This document shows, one piece after another, positions 50,416 to 59,293 of a stretch of DNA of 64,000 bases; the first letter of the stretch is position 1; each line of letters opens with the position of its first letter. Position numbers and translations under genes: made by a program. The notes below the pieces were generated by a model. That model ran no database searches. It saw only the letters and a program-made list of their open reading frames with translations, and was not told the DNA's origin. This DNA comes from Cellulomonas dongxiuzhuiae. Lineage in GTDB: Bacteria > Actinomycetota > Actinomycetes > Actinomycetales > Cellulomonadaceae. The stretch lies in NCBI RefSeq assembly GCF_018623035.1, contig NZ_CP076023.1, positions 868,001 to 932,000 of the forward strand. Direction: 5' to 3'.

Positions 50416-51660
50416 ATGAGATCGGTCCAGGAGCACCTCGCCGCCGTGCTCGCCGCCGCGGGTCCGGTGCCCCCGCTCGACGTGGTCCTGCACGACGCGG
50501 CGGGCTGCATCCTGGCCGCCGACGTCGTCGCGCCGGTCGACGTGCCGGCGGTGGCGGTCGCGTCGCGCGACGGGTACGCGGTCGCGGCGCACGACACGAC
50601 CGCCGGGGGCGCGAACGGCCCGAGCCTGCCGGTGGCCCACGACCTGCACGCCGGCAGCCCCGCCGGCCTGCGCCACGTGCCGGGCACGGCGGTCCGGGTC
50701 GCGTCGGGTGCGCCGCTGCCGCTGGGCGCCGACGCGGTCGTGCCCGTCGAGGAGACCGACCGCGGGCAGGCACGCGTCGCGTTCCAGCGCTCCGCGAGCC
50801 CCGGGCAGCACGTGCGGCGCGCGGGCGACGACGTGCGCGCGGGCGGCGTCGTCCTGACGGCCGGGACCCGCCTCGGTGCCCGGCAGATCGCGCTCGCCGC
50901 CGCCATGGGGCGCGGACGCCTGACCGTGCACCCGACCCCCCGGGTCGTGCTGCTGTCGGTGGGTGACGAGCTGGTCGAGCCGACGACGTCGGCCCGGCCC
51001 GGGACGGTCTTCGAGGTCGACGGGCACGCGCTCGAGGCGGCCGTGCACGACGCGGGCGCCACCGCGGTCCGCGTCGGGGTGGTCCCCGACGACCACGCCG
51101 GGCTGCGCGAGGCGCTCGAGGACCAGCTCGTGCGTGCGGACCTCGTCGTGCTCACGGGCGGGCTGTCGGAGCTCGCACGCGACACCGTCAAGGACGTCCT
51201 GGCGCCCCTGGGCACCGTGCGGCTGGACCAGGTCGCCATGACCCCCGGCCTGCGGCAGGGCTTCGGGATCGTCGGCGCCCTCGGGCTCGACCTGGTGGAC
51301 GAGGGCGGGCGCACCGTCCCGCTGTTCGCGCTGCAGGGGCACCCGGTCGCCGCGCAGGTGTCGTTCGAGGTGTTCGTGCGTCCGGCGCTGCGTGCGATGG
51401 CGGGGTACACCGAGCTGTTCCGCCCGTCGGTCGCGGCGGCCGCCACGCACGGCTGGGCGTCCCCGGCGGGCCTGCGCCAGTTCGTCCCCGCCACGGTGCT
51501 GGGCTCCCCGGACGAGGGGTACCGCGCGACCCCGCTCGGTGACCCGTCGGCCCCGTCGACCACGGCCCTCGCGCACGCCAACGCGCTCGCGGTGGTCGGC
51601 GAGGGGGACCTCGCGGTGCGTCCGGGCGACGTCGTGCACTGCCTGGTGCTGGAGGGATGA
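50416..51660 (+). CDS. Gephyrin/MoeA-like protein, probably Glp-type division protein
   Basis: A 414-residue MoeA-fold protein. It retains the domain order of molybdopterin molybdenumtransferase (ASRDGYAV, PLPLGADAVVPVEETD, LLSVGDELVEP), but key MoeA sites differ: the TSGGVSxGDYD loop reads TGGLSELARD (247-256) and the PGNPV motif reads QGHPV (307-311). Such decay fits Glp, the gephyrin-like protein shown in Corynebacterium to work in cell division with the membrane receptor GlpR. The next genes, a rimJ-like acetyltransferase and a SepX/GlpR-like membrane protein, match that locus. ATG 50416 has CACAAT six bases upstream. True molybdenum-cofactor activity remains possible. Confidence 0.85.
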   Translation: MRSVQEHLAAVLAAAGPVPPLDVVLHDAAGCILAADVVAPVDVPAVAVASRDGYAVAAHDTTAGGANGPSLPVAHDLHAGSPAGLRHVPGTAVRVASGAPLPLGADAVVPVEETDRGQARVAFQRSASPGQHVRRAGDDVRAGGVVLTAGTRLGARQIALAAAMGRGRLTVHPTPRVVLLSVGDELVEPTTSARPGTVFEVDGHALEAAVHDAGATAVRVGVVPDDHAGLREALEDQLVRADLVVLTGGLSELARDTVKDVLAPLGTVRLDQVAMTPGLRQGFGIVGALGLDLVDEGGRTVPLFALQGHPVAAQVSFEVFVRPALRAMAGYTELFRPSVAAAATHGWASPAGLRQFVPATVLGSPDEGYRATPLGDPSAPSTTALAHANALAVVGEGDLAVRPGDVVHCLVLEG

Positions 51661-52265
51661 GGGTGGCGGTCGGGTGGCCCGTCGTGCTCGTCGACGGCGA
51701 CGTGCGGCTGCGGCCGCTGCGTCGTCGCGACGCGGACGCGTGGATGACGCTGCGCGGACGCAACCTCGGCTGGCTGGAACCGTGGGACGCGACGAGCCCC
51801 GAGCCGGTGCGCGGGCCGCGACCGACATTCGGGCAGTTCGTGCGGGCCCTGTCGGCGCAGGCGCGCGAGGGGACGGCGCTGCCGTTCGCGGTCCAGCGCG
51901 GGAGCGAGCTCGTGGGCCAGCTCACGGTCTCGTCGATCCAGTACGGCTCGCTGCGGTCGGCGGCGATCGGGTACTGGGTGTCGCAGCACGTCGCGGGGCA
52001 GGGGATCACGCCGACGGCGGTGGCGCTGGCGACCGACCACTGCTTCGGGGTGATGGGCCTGCACCGCGTCGAGGTGAACATCCGCCCGGAGAACACCCCG
52101 TCGCTGCGCGTCGTCGAGAAGCTGGGGTTCCGCGACGAGGGCCTGCGGGAGCGGTACCTGCACATCCAGGGGCGGTGGTGCGACCACCGGACGTTCGCGC
52201 TGACGGTCGAGGACGTGCCCGAGGGGCTCGTCGAGCGGTGGCACCGCCGCCGCGGCACCGCCTGA
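51657..52265 (+). CDS. GNAT acetyltransferase, RimJ/RimL-like
   Basis: A 202-residue GNAT enzyme. The acetyl-CoA site is in QHVAGQGITPTAVALATDHCF and the family-typical GLHRVEVNIRPENTPSLRVVEKLGFRDEGLRERYLHIQGRWCDH follows. RimJ-type enzymes acetylate protein N-termini, classically ribosomal protein S5. ATG overlaps the stop of the glp-like gene (ATGA). The conserved link of this gene with glp and sepX suggests a role beyond ribosome modification, as an inference. Confidence 0.88.
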   Translation: MRVAVGWPVVLVDGDVRLRPLRRRDADAWMTLRGRNLGWLEPWDATSPEPVRGPRPTFGQFVRALSAQAREGTALPFAVQRGSELVGQLTVSSIQYGSLRSAAIGYWVSQHVAGQGITPTAVALATDHCFGVMGLHRVEVNIRPENTPSLRVVEKLGFRDEGLRERYLHIQGRWCDHRTFALTVEDVPEGLVERWHRRRGTA

Positions 52266-52358
52266 CCCGCGGCGGGCCGGGGCGTCCGACGGGGGATGTC
52301 CACGCGACACGCCGCGCCGTTGCGGCGTCGTGGCCGTCGCGCCCCCTACCGTCGTGAC

Positions 52359-53501
52359 GTGAATGGACTCGCAGGCCTCGTGGCGCTCGCGCTCGTGGGT
52401 CTGTGGGCGGCGTATCTGGTGCCGCACCACCTGCGGCACCGTCAACGGTTGCTGGAGGCTCGGACCGACGACCGGTTCTCCGCGGGTCTGCGCGTCGTCG
52501 CGGTGGCGAGCAGCACGCGCCGCCGGCTGGGACGCCGGGCCGCGGCGGCCGGGATGTGGGGACCGAGCACGACGGCACTGCTGACCCCGGGGACGGGGGT
52601 GCCGGCCGCGTACGCCGGCACGCTGACAGGAGGCACCACCGTGGACCGACCGCACGCCACACCCGAGCGCATCTCCGCCGAGGCCGCGCGCCGCCTGGCG
52701 CAGGCCCGCGCCGCCCGGGCAGCCTCCGCTGCCCGGCGGGGCGCCGCCGCGCGTCGTCGGGGACTCCTCGCCGCCGTCCTGGTCGTGGCCTCGGTGGCCG
52801 GCTGGGTCGTCGCGGGCGTCGCACCCGCGGCGACGTGGCTGCTCGGCGCCGTGCCGACCGCGCTGCTCGCCTCCGTCGTCGTCCTCGGACGCCGTGCGGT
52901 GATCGCCGGGCACGTGGCCGACGCCGAGTGGGTCGCGACCATCCACCGCGAGGAGCGTCTCGCGTCGAGCCCGCGGACCGGCGCCACACCGGCGGTGCGG
53001 CCGCGCACGGGGGCCACCCCGGCGGTGCGGGCGGACGCCGAGCCCGGTGTGCCGGTGCCGCTCGTCACCGGGCACGCCGTGCGGCCGTCGGACGCCCACA
53101 CCGAGGTCTTCGAGCGGATCGTCGAGGACCGTGGCGAGTCCACCGGCCCGGCGCGCCACGCGACCGGGCAGGTGCCGGTCGTGCGCGGCTCGTCCGCCCC
53201 TGCCGCGCAGCACGCCCCGGCGGATGCCCCGGACGACCAGCGCGACGGCGAGTGGTCGCCCGTGCGCGTCCCGCGTCCCACCTACGCGATGAAGGCGCCG
53301 GCGCCGCGCCGCACGCCGGCGCCGCTGGCGGAGCCGGACGCCGAGGCGTCGACCGTGCGCCGCCCCGCCGACGCACCGAGCGACGAGGTGGCCCCGGCCG
53401 CCCGTGAGGCGCAGCCGTCGGTGGTCGAGCCGTCCGTCGAGACCACCGGGAGCATCGACCTCAACGCGGTGCTCGCGCGGCGCCGCGCGGCCGGGCAGTA
53501 G
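52359..53501 (+). CDS. SepX/GlpR-like membrane division protein
   Basis: A 380-residue protein with an N-terminal membrane helix (LAGLVALALVGLWAAYLVPHHL), the conserved cytosolic stretch RLLEARTDDRFSAGLRVV, two further helices around 150-190 (LLAAVLVVASVAGWVVAG, WLLGAVPTALLASVVVLG), and a long disordered tail ending SIDLNAVLARRRAAGQ. This matches SepX of Streptomyces and GlpR of Corynebacterium, septum or pole proteins. The tail has two exact PRTGATPAVR units (205-224) and a third related one. GTG 52359 has TACCGT six bases upstream. Confidence 0.8.
   Translation: MNGLAGLVALALVGLWAAYLVPHHLRHRQRLLEARTDDRFSAGLRVVAVASSTRRRLGRRAAAAGMWGPSTTALLTPGTGVPAAYAGTLTGGTTVDRPHATPERISAEAARRLAQARAARAASAARRGAAARRRGLLAAVLVVASVAGWVVAGVAPAATWLLGAVPTALLASVVVLGRRAVIAGHVADAEWVATIHREERLASSPRTGATPAVRPRTGATPAVRADAEPGVPVPLVTGHAVRPSDAHTEVFERIVEDRGESTGPARHATGQVPVVRGSSAPAAQHAPADAPDDQRDGEWSPVRVPRPTYAMKAPAPRRTPAPLAEPDAEASTVRRPADAPSDEVAPAAREAQPSVVEPSVETTGSIDLNAVLARRRAAGQ
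52971..53186 (+). repeat. Decapeptide repeats PRTGATPAVR in the SepX-like protein
   Basis: Two adjacent 30-base units (52971-53030) both encode PRTGATPAVR; a third related unit (53157-53186) encodes HATGQVPVVR. The same 10-residue motif is repeated five times in the decayed helicase-nuclease 9 kb upstream. DNA of the units differs at third codon positions, so the peptide appears to be under selection. Confidence 0.7.
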
Positions 53502-53592
53502 CCGTCCGGCGCGCGTCCGCCCGTCGCGTGGCGTGCACCGCGACGCCTCGCAGTGGCAGGTCGTGCGTTTCGTCGCAGGGCGTCGGTGATGC

Positions 53593-53598
53593 TAGTGT
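53593..53598 (+). promoter_or_regulatory. -10 box of tRNA-Ala gene
   Basis: TAGTGT ends 14 bases before the mature tRNA 5' end. A clear -35 is not visible. Confidence 0.45.
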
Positions 53599-53612
53599 GA
53601 TCCCCGCTTCAA

Positions 53613-53687
<75 letters not shown>

Positions 53688-53694
53688 CGCACGA

Positions 53695-53722
53695 CAGGCC
53701 GGACCCCCACGGGTCCGGCCTG
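53695..53722 (+). terminator. Intrinsic terminator after tRNA-Ala
   Basis: A 12-bp perfect stem (CAGGCCGGACCC and GGGTCCGGCCTG) with loop CCAC, followed by a mixed T-containing tail (TTGCGTTGT), ten bases after the tRNA. Confidence 0.75.
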
Positions 53723-53841
53723 TTGCGTTGTCCGGACTCGCGCCGCGCGCGAGCGACCGGTGCGTGAACACGGGTCGACGACCTGCCCGATGTGACCGGA
53801 CTCACCAGCCCGGGTGACGTCATCGCTCCTACAGTCGACGC

Positions 53842-55221
53842 ATGAACGGACTCGCGCTCGCCCAGCAGAAGATGCGTGACGGTGGGGTCGCCGCCACCGC
53901 CGTCGACGTGTTCACCAGGTTCTACGGGCTCCTCGAGTCCGGCAGCACCGGACTCGTCCCGGAGGCCGACGTCGCCCCGCTGACCGACGTCCCGCACCTC
54001 GAGGACCTCGAGATCGACGAGGCTGCCGCGGCCGAGGCCCTCGCGCTCACGGCGGTCATCAAGCTCAACGGCGGGCTCGGCACGTCGATGGGCATGGACC
54101 GCGCCAAGTCGCTGCTGCCCGTGCGCGGCGGGCGCACCTTCCTCGACGTCATCGCCGACCAGGTGCTCGCGGCCCGTGCCGCGACGGGCGCCCGGCTGCC
54201 GCTCGTCCTCATGAACTCGTTCCGCACGCGCGACGACTCCCTCGCCGCGCTCGCCGCCCACCCGCAGCTCGCCGTCGACGGCGTGCCGCTGGACTTCCTG
54301 CAGAACCGTGAGCCCAAGCTCCTGGTCGACGGTCTGACGCCCGTGACGTGGGACGCCGACCCGACGCTCGAGTGGTGCCCGCCGGGGCACGGCGACCTGT
54401 ACACGGCGCTGTACGCGTCGGGCGTCCTCGACGCGCTGCTCGCGGCGGGCTTCCGGTACGCGTCGGTCTCCAACTCCGACAACCTCGGCGCCACGCCCGA
54501 CGCGCGCGTCGCCGGCTGGTTCGCGGCCACCGGTGCACCGTTCGCGGCCGAGGTGGCGCTGCGCACGCCCGCCGACCGCAAGGGCGGCCACCTCGTCGTG
54601 CGCCGCGAGGACCGCCGGATCGTGCTGCGCGAGACGGCGCAGACCGCCCCGGAGGACGCCGCCGCGGCGGCGGACATCGAGACCCACCGCTACTTCAACA
54701 CCAACAACCTCTGGCTGGACCTCGAGGCCGTCGCCGCCGAGCTGGCCCGCACCGGCGGCGTGCTCGACCTGCCGCTGATCCGCAACGAGAAGAACGTCGA
54801 CCCGACCGACAAGACGTCGCCGAAGGTCGTGCAGATCGAGTCCGCGATGGGGGCCGCGATCGAGGTGTTCGACGGCGCCGCGGTCCTGGGCGTGGGGCGC
54901 GAGCGCTTCCTGCCCGTCAAGACGACCAACGACCTGCTGGTGCTGCGCTCCGACGTGTACGAGGAGGACGCGGCGCACCGCCTCGTCGCCGTCGCCGAGG
55001 CGCCGTTCGTCGACCTGGACCCCGCGCACTACGCGCTGGTCGGCGAGTTCGACGCCCGCGTGCCGCACGTCCCGTCGTTGCGGGACGCCACCTCGCTGAA
55101 GGTCCGGGGCGACTGGACGTTCGGGCAGGGTGTGCGGGTCGGCGGCGACGCCGAGCTCGTCGGGGACGGCGGGACGGTGCCGGACGGCGCGTCCCTCGAC
55201 GCGCAGGGTACGCACGCCTGA
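53842..55221 (+). CDS. UTP-glucose-1-phosphate uridylyltransferase, UDPGP type
   Basis: A 459-residue enzyme of the eukaryote-like UDPGP family, unrelated in sequence to bacterial GalU. Nucleotide-binding loop KLNGGLGTSMGMDRAKSLLPV, NSFRT, QNREPKLL, HGDLY, SVSNSDNLGA and YFNTNNLWL are all present. It makes UDP-glucose for wall polymers and glycogen or trehalose. ATG 53842 has TACAGT six bases upstream. Other actinobacteria often have galU next to the 5-FTHF cyclo-ligase and glp genes; here that slot is empty and this non-homologous enzyme lies at the end of the locus. Confidence 0.93.
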   Translation: MNGLALAQQKMRDGGVAATAVDVFTRFYGLLESGSTGLVPEADVAPLTDVPHLEDLEIDEAAAAEALALTAVIKLNGGLGTSMGMDRAKSLLPVRGGRTFLDVIADQVLAARAATGARLPLVLMNSFRTRDDSLAALAAHPQLAVDGVPLDFLQNREPKLLVDGLTPVTWDADPTLEWCPPGHGDLYTALYASGVLDALLAAGFRYASVSNSDNLGATPDARVAGWFAATGAPFAAEVALRTPADRKGGHLVVRREDRRIVLRETAQTAPEDAAAAADIETHRYFNTNNLWLDLEAVAAELARTGGVLDLPLIRNEKNVDPTDKTSPKVVQIESAMGAAIEVFDGAAVLGVGRERFLPVKTTNDLLVLRSDVYEEDAAHRLVAVAEAPFVDLDPAHYALVGEFDARVPHVPSLRDATSLKVRGDWTFGQGVRVGGDAELVGDGGTVPDGASLDAQGTHA

Positions 55222-55232
55222 CGGACATGCCG

Positions 55233-55272
55233 AGGGCCGGCACCCGGCGTCGTGCGCCGCGGTGCCGGCCCT
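55233..55272. terminator. Bidirectional hairpin between UGPase and GlsB-like genes
   Basis: Perfect 12-bp arms AGGGCCGGCACC and GGTGCCGGCCCT with a 16-base loop, between convergent genes. Confidence 0.65.
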
Positions 55273-55283
55273 GCGACCGTGGG

Positions 55284-55553
55284 TCAGCGGCGGCGCTTGC
55301 CGGCGTAGCCCGCGTACAGCCCCACGAACAGCGCCGCGAGGACGACCTGGATGACGACTTCGAGCACGTCCGGGCCCTCGGTGGTGTCCCACCCGGCGAG
55401 CGAGGCGATCCACGTGCCGATGAGCGCTGCCACGATCCCGATGAGGATCGTCGCGATGATCGAGATGTTCTGGCGACCGCGCACGACCAGCCGGCCGAGC
55501 GCGCCGATGATGGCGCCGACGACGATGGCGCTGATGATTCCGCCGATTCCCAT
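55284..55553 (-). CDS. GlsB/YeaQ/YmgE-family stress membrane protein
   Basis: An 89-residue protein with three hydrophobic segments rich in Gly and Ile (GIGGIISAIVVGAIIGALGR, ISIIATILIGIVAALIGTWIA, VVIQVVLAALFVGLYAGYAG). The GLGR-like turn between segments 1 and 2 is typical of the transglycosylase-associated (YeaQ/GlsB) family, induced by stress in several bacteria; biochemical role unknown. ATG 55553 has GAGGAG at the right distance; a GTG two codons upstream is less likely. Confidence 0.88.
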   Translation of the reverse strand: MGIGGIISAIVVGAIIGALGRLVVRGRQNISIIATILIGIVAALIGTWIASLAGWDTTEGPDVLEVVIQVVLAALFVGLYAGYAGKRRR

Positions 55554-55741
55554 GTCCACTCCTCAGAGGTCAGGACCGATGCCCGGTCTGAGAGGAAACT
55601 AGGGCAGGTCCGGCATCCGCGCCTGTCGAGCGGCCTCACGGACCGCCGGTAGCAACGGATCCACGCATTTCGACCCCCTCGTCGCGCCCGCGGCGGGTAG
55701 GTTCGGTTGCGGGGGGGCCGTCCGCCGTCGTGAGGAGTCCC

Positions 55742-57211
55742 GTGTCCGACGTCCCAGGGGTCGTGCCCGCGCCGCTCCTCGTCCAGCCCTCCTCGCAGGC
55801 GCCCTTCGTCATCACGCGCTCGACCGTCGTGGTGGTCGACGCCGACGAGGACCTGCTGCCGCTGGCGGTCCTGACGGCCGACCTGCTGGGCCGTGTGAGC
55901 GGGCGTGCCGTCGAGATCCGGCACGCCGAGCTGGGCACCCCCGGCGTGGTCCGGATGAGGCTCGTCGAGGACCTGCCGCCGGGCACGGAGCCGTACCGGG
56001 TGGTCGTGGGCGACGGCCGCGTGCTGCTCGAGGCGCGGACCACCGACGGGCTCGTGCACGCGGTGGTCACGCTGCGTCAGCTGCTGCGCGAGCGACCCGA
56101 CGGCGGCGTGCAGGTCGAGGCCGTGCGCATCGAGGACGCCCCCCGCTACCCGTGGCGAGGCCTGTCGCTCGACGTGGCGCGGCACTTCGTCGGTGTGCCG
56201 GACCTCAAGGTCGTCATCGGGCTGATGGGCCACTACAAGCTCAACGTGCTCCACCTGCACCTGACGGACGACCAGGCGTGGCGGATCGACCTGCCGTCGC
56301 GGCCGGAGCTGGTGCGCCGCTCCAGCGGGCACTCCGTGGGCGGTGATCCGGGCGGGTACTACTCGGCGGCCGACTGGGACGAGATCCTGGCGTACGCCCG
56401 CGCGCGGGCGATCCGCGTCGTCCCGGAGATCGACGTCCCCGGGCACGTCAACGCGGCGCTGCACACGTACGGCGAGCTCAGCCCGGACGGGCGGCCCGCG
56501 GACGAGTACCTCGGCATCGAGGTCGGGTTCTCGCGGCTGCACGACGACCTGCCGGCGACGCACGCGTTCCTGGTCGACGTCTTCGGCGACCTGGCCGACA
56601 TGACCCCCGGCGAGTACCTGCACATCGGTGGCGACGAGGTCCTGACGATGGCGGACGACGAGTACGTGCGCCTCGTGCGCGCGGCGTCCGCCGCCGTGAC
56701 CGCGCACGGCAGGCGCGTGGTCGGGTGGCAGGAGATCGCCTCGGTGCCGGACCTGCCCGCCGGGACCGTCGTGCAGTACTGGGACACGCGTGTCGACCCC
56801 GCGCCCTTCGTCGCCGCCGCCGAGGCGGGCGCGCGGATCCTGGTGTCGCCCGCGTCGAAGGTGTACCTCGACATGAAGTACGAGCCGGGGTTCCCGCTCG
56901 GCCAGGAGTGGGCCGGGACGATCGACCTGCGCCAGGCCTACGACTGGGAGCCGGACACCCTCGTCGCGGGGCTGCCGGCCGAGGCCGTCATCGGCGTCGA
57001 GGCCGGTCTCTGGACGGAGACGCTGCGCACGGTCGACGACCTGACGACGATGCTGCTGCCGCGGCTCGCGGCCGTCGCGGAGGTCGCGTGGAGCGCCCCG
57101 GCGCGCCGGGACTTCGACGACTTCACGCAGCGGCTGCGCCACCACGGCCGGCACTGGGACCGGATCGGTCTCGCGTGGCACCGCACGCCGGACGGCCGCT
57201 GGGACGTCTGA
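55742..57211 (+). CDS. Beta-N-acetylhexosaminidase (GH20)
   Basis: A 489-residue enzyme. Residues about 25-130 are the GH20b N-terminal domain; the barrel begins at YPWRGLSLDVARHFVGVPDLK, with HLHLTDDQAWRID, the catalytic Asp298-Glu299 in HIGGDEV, and YLDMKYEPG later. It removes terminal GlcNAc or GalNAc by substrate-assisted catalysis. No signal peptide is seen, so it probably acts on imported chitobiose or wall fragments. GTG 55742 has GAGGAG six bases upstream; a TAGGTT -10-like box lies at 55698-55703. Confidence 0.92.
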   Translation: MSDVPGVVPAPLLVQPSSQAPFVITRSTVVVVDADEDLLPLAVLTADLLGRVSGRAVEIRHAELGTPGVVRMRLVEDLPPGTEPYRVVVGDGRVLLEARTTDGLVHAVVTLRQLLRERPDGGVQVEAVRIEDAPRYPWRGLSLDVARHFVGVPDLKVVIGLMGHYKLNVLHLHLTDDQAWRIDLPSRPELVRRSSGHSVGGDPGGYYSAADWDEILAYARARAIRVVPEIDVPGHVNAALHTYGELSPDGRPADEYLGIEVGFSRLHDDLPATHAFLVDVFGDLADMTPGEYLHIGGDEVLTMADDEYVRLVRAASAAVTAHGRRVVGWQEIASVPDLPAGTVVQYWDTRVDPAPFVAAAEAGARILVSPASKVYLDMKYEPGFPLGQEWAGTIDLRQAYDWEPDTLVAGLPAEAVIGVEAGLWTETLRTVDDLTTMLLPRLAAVAEVAWSAPARRDFDDFTQRLRHHGRHWDRIGLAWHRTPDGRWDV

Positions 57212-57235
57212 GACCGCAGCCGAGCACGGTCGACG

Positions 57236-59104
57236 TCAGATCCAGGTCGGGAGCCACATGCGCATGTGCCACTGCTGCCAGGGGACGACGAACGCCGCCC
57301 ACACCGGGTAGAAGAACAGCCCGACGCCGACGACCAGGGCCACGAAGACGCCGACCGCGACCACGGTCCACCGTCGCGCCCGCCGGTCGCGGGCCGTGGC
57401 GTCGTCCCCGACGGCCGGCCCCACGAGCAGCCCGAGGACGTACACGAGCGTCAGCACGACCCACGGCACGAAGGCGATCGTGTAGAACGTGAAGATCGTG
57501 CGGTGCGCGTAGGCGAACCAGGGGACCCAACCCGCGACGATGCCGGACAGGACCGCGCCGGCGCGCCAGTCGCGGTAGCGCACCAGCCAGAACAGCGCCA
57601 CGAGGATCGCCGCGGCGCCGGCCCACCAGATGAGCGGGTTGCCGACCGCGATGATCGCCTGCGAGCAGGAGTCCGCGCCGCACGCCTGCTGCGCGGCGTC
57701 ACCCGTGAGGCCCGAGACCTCCGTCGGGTAGTAGTACGAGGTGGGCCGCCACTGCACGATCCAGCCGAGCGGGCCCGCCGCGTAGCTGTGCGGCGTGTCC
57801 AGGTCGCTGTGGAAGCGCCACATCCCCTGGTGGTAGGACCACAGGGAGCGCAGCGCGGGCGGCAGCCACTGCACGCCCTGGCCGGGGTTGTCCTCCGCCC
57901 AGTGCCGGTCCCACCCGTTGTCCGTCGCGAACCAGCCCGCCCACGACGCGAGGTACGTCAGGGCGGCCGTGGGGACCATGACGAGGAACGCGACCACCGC
58001 GTCCTTGACGAGCGTGGCCCGCACCCACGGGCGCACGCCGGCAGTGCGCCGGGCGGTCGCGTCCCACAGCACGGTGAGCAGACCGAAGACGGCGAGGAAG
58101 TAGAGCCCCGACCACTTGGTGCCGATGGCCAGGCCCAGCAGGACGCCCGTGGCCAGCCGCCACCAGCGGAACCCCAGGCCCGGGCCCCAGCCGAGCGGCC
58201 CTCCCGAGTCGAGGACGGCGGCGGCCCGCACGGCCAGGCGGCGCCGGGCCTGCTCGCGGTCGAGGAGGAGGCACCCGAAGGCGGCGAGCGCGAAGAACAT
58301 GAGGAACGGGTCGAGCAGGCTGACGCGCGAGTGCACGATCGCCTGGCCGTCGACCGCGAGGAACAGGCCCGCGGTGGTGCCGAGCGCCGTCGACGCGAAC
58401 AGCCGCCGGCCGATGCGCGCGATCATCAGGACGGCGAGCGTCCCGCACACGGCCGCCGCGAGGCGCCACGCGGCCGAGCTCTCGACGCCGCCGCCCAGGC
58501 GGATCCCCAGGGCGATCATCCACTTGCCGACGGGCGGGTGGACGACGTACGCGGGGTCGGTGCCGAGCATGCTCACGTCGCCCGACTCGAAGCGCGCGTT
58601 GGGGTCGTCGCCCCAGGTCGCCTCGTAGCCGTGCATCAGCAGCGAGTACGCGTCCTTGACGTAGTACGTCTCGTCGAAGACCAGGCGGTGCGGCCGGCCC
58701 AGGTCCCACAGCCGCAGGAACGCGGCGAGCGCCGTGACGCCCAGCGCCCACAGCCACCCGTGCAGGCGTGCGCGCGGCGTCGCGTCGAGCGTCAGCGTGC
58801 CCGCGCCGAGCAGGCGGCGCAGCAGCCGCTGCTCGTGCGGCTCGGTCTCCTGCGCGGGACCGGTGGCGTCCGCGCCCGGTTCCGCGCCCGGGTCCACGGG
58901 GCCGGTGTCGTCGGTTCCTGGGCCGTCGGGACCGGTGCCCGGTGCGGTTGCGGGGCTCACGGGCGGCGCGTCGGGGGCGGCGGGGGCGCCGGCCGCCCGC
59001 CCGTCGGGCCGTGCGGCCACGGGTGGGAGCGTGTCCGCACCCGTGTGCATAGGAGTTCCCGGCCCGGAGGGCTGGCGCTCGGTGTCGTCTCCGTCGGTCG
59101 GCAC
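57236..59104 (-). CDS. Protein O-mannosyltransferase (PMT family)
   Basis: A 622-residue GT39 enzyme that transfers mannose from polyprenyl-phosphate-mannose to secreted proteins. After a 90-residue disordered Pro/Thr/Gly start, the first helix is followed by RLVFDETYYVKDAYSLL, the DE catalytic motif of PMTs. HPPVGKWMIALGIRLGG and about ten further segments follow. Gene order next to rsmI is the same as in Mycobacterium (Rv1002c/Rv1003). GTG 59104 has a TACGAT -10 box six bases upstream; ATG 59050 is a less likely start. The large repeat-rich surface protein is a possible substrate. Confidence 0.93.
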   Translation of the reverse strand: MPTDGDDTERQPSGPGTPMHTGADTLPPVAARPDGRAAGAPAAPDAPPVSPATAPGTGPDGPGTDDTGPVDPGAEPGADATGPAQETEPHEQRLLRRLLGAGTLTLDATPRARLHGWLWALGVTALAAFLRLWDLGRPHRLVFDETYYVKDAYSLLMHGYEATWGDDPNARFESGDVSMLGTDPAYVVHPPVGKWMIALGIRLGGGVESSAAWRLAAAVCGTLAVLMIARIGRRLFASTALGTTAGLFLAVDGQAIVHSRVSLLDPFLMFFALAAFGCLLLDREQARRRLAVRAAAVLDSGGPLGWGPGLGFRWWRLATGVLLGLAIGTKWSGLYFLAVFGLLTVLWDATARRTAGVRPWVRATLVKDAVVAFLVMVPTAALTYLASWAGWFATDNGWDRHWAEDNPGQGVQWLPPALRSLWSYHQGMWRFHSDLDTPHSYAAGPLGWIVQWRPTSYYYPTEVSGLTGDAAQQACGADSCSQAIIAVGNPLIWWAGAAAILVALFWLVRYRDWRAGAVLSGIVAGWVPWFAYAHRTIFTFYTIAFVPWVVLTLVYVLGLLVGPAVGDDATARDRRARRWTVVAVGVFVALVVGVGLFFYPVWAAFVVPWQQWHMRMWLPTWI

Positions 59105-59195
59105 CGGCCCATCGTAGAGGTACCCGGACCGGGGCGTTCCGGGCGCCACCCGGACGGTCGCACGACGTGTGCAGGGGTGTCGTCCGGTTTCGTCC

Positions 59196-59245
59196 GGGGC
59201 CGTGCGGGGCCGTGCGGGGCCGTGCGGGGCCGTGCGGTGCCGTGC
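59196..59245 (+). repeat. 10-bp tandem repeat GGGGCCGTGC
   Basis: Four perfect copies (59196-59235) and one with a single change (59236-59245), between the divergent mannosyltransferase and rsmI genes. It lies 48 bases before the rsmI GTG and may affect its promoter; copy number may vary by slippage. Confidence 0.85.
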
Positions 59246-59293
59246 TGCGCCGGGTGCGCCGGGTGGTGGCGACGGGGGTGGCAGGCTGGTGCT

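Noticed and set aside
50416..51660. Plain annotation as catalytic MoeA
   Set aside because: Two signature motifs are altered and the neighbours match the Glp/SepX division locus; kept as an alternative but not the main call.
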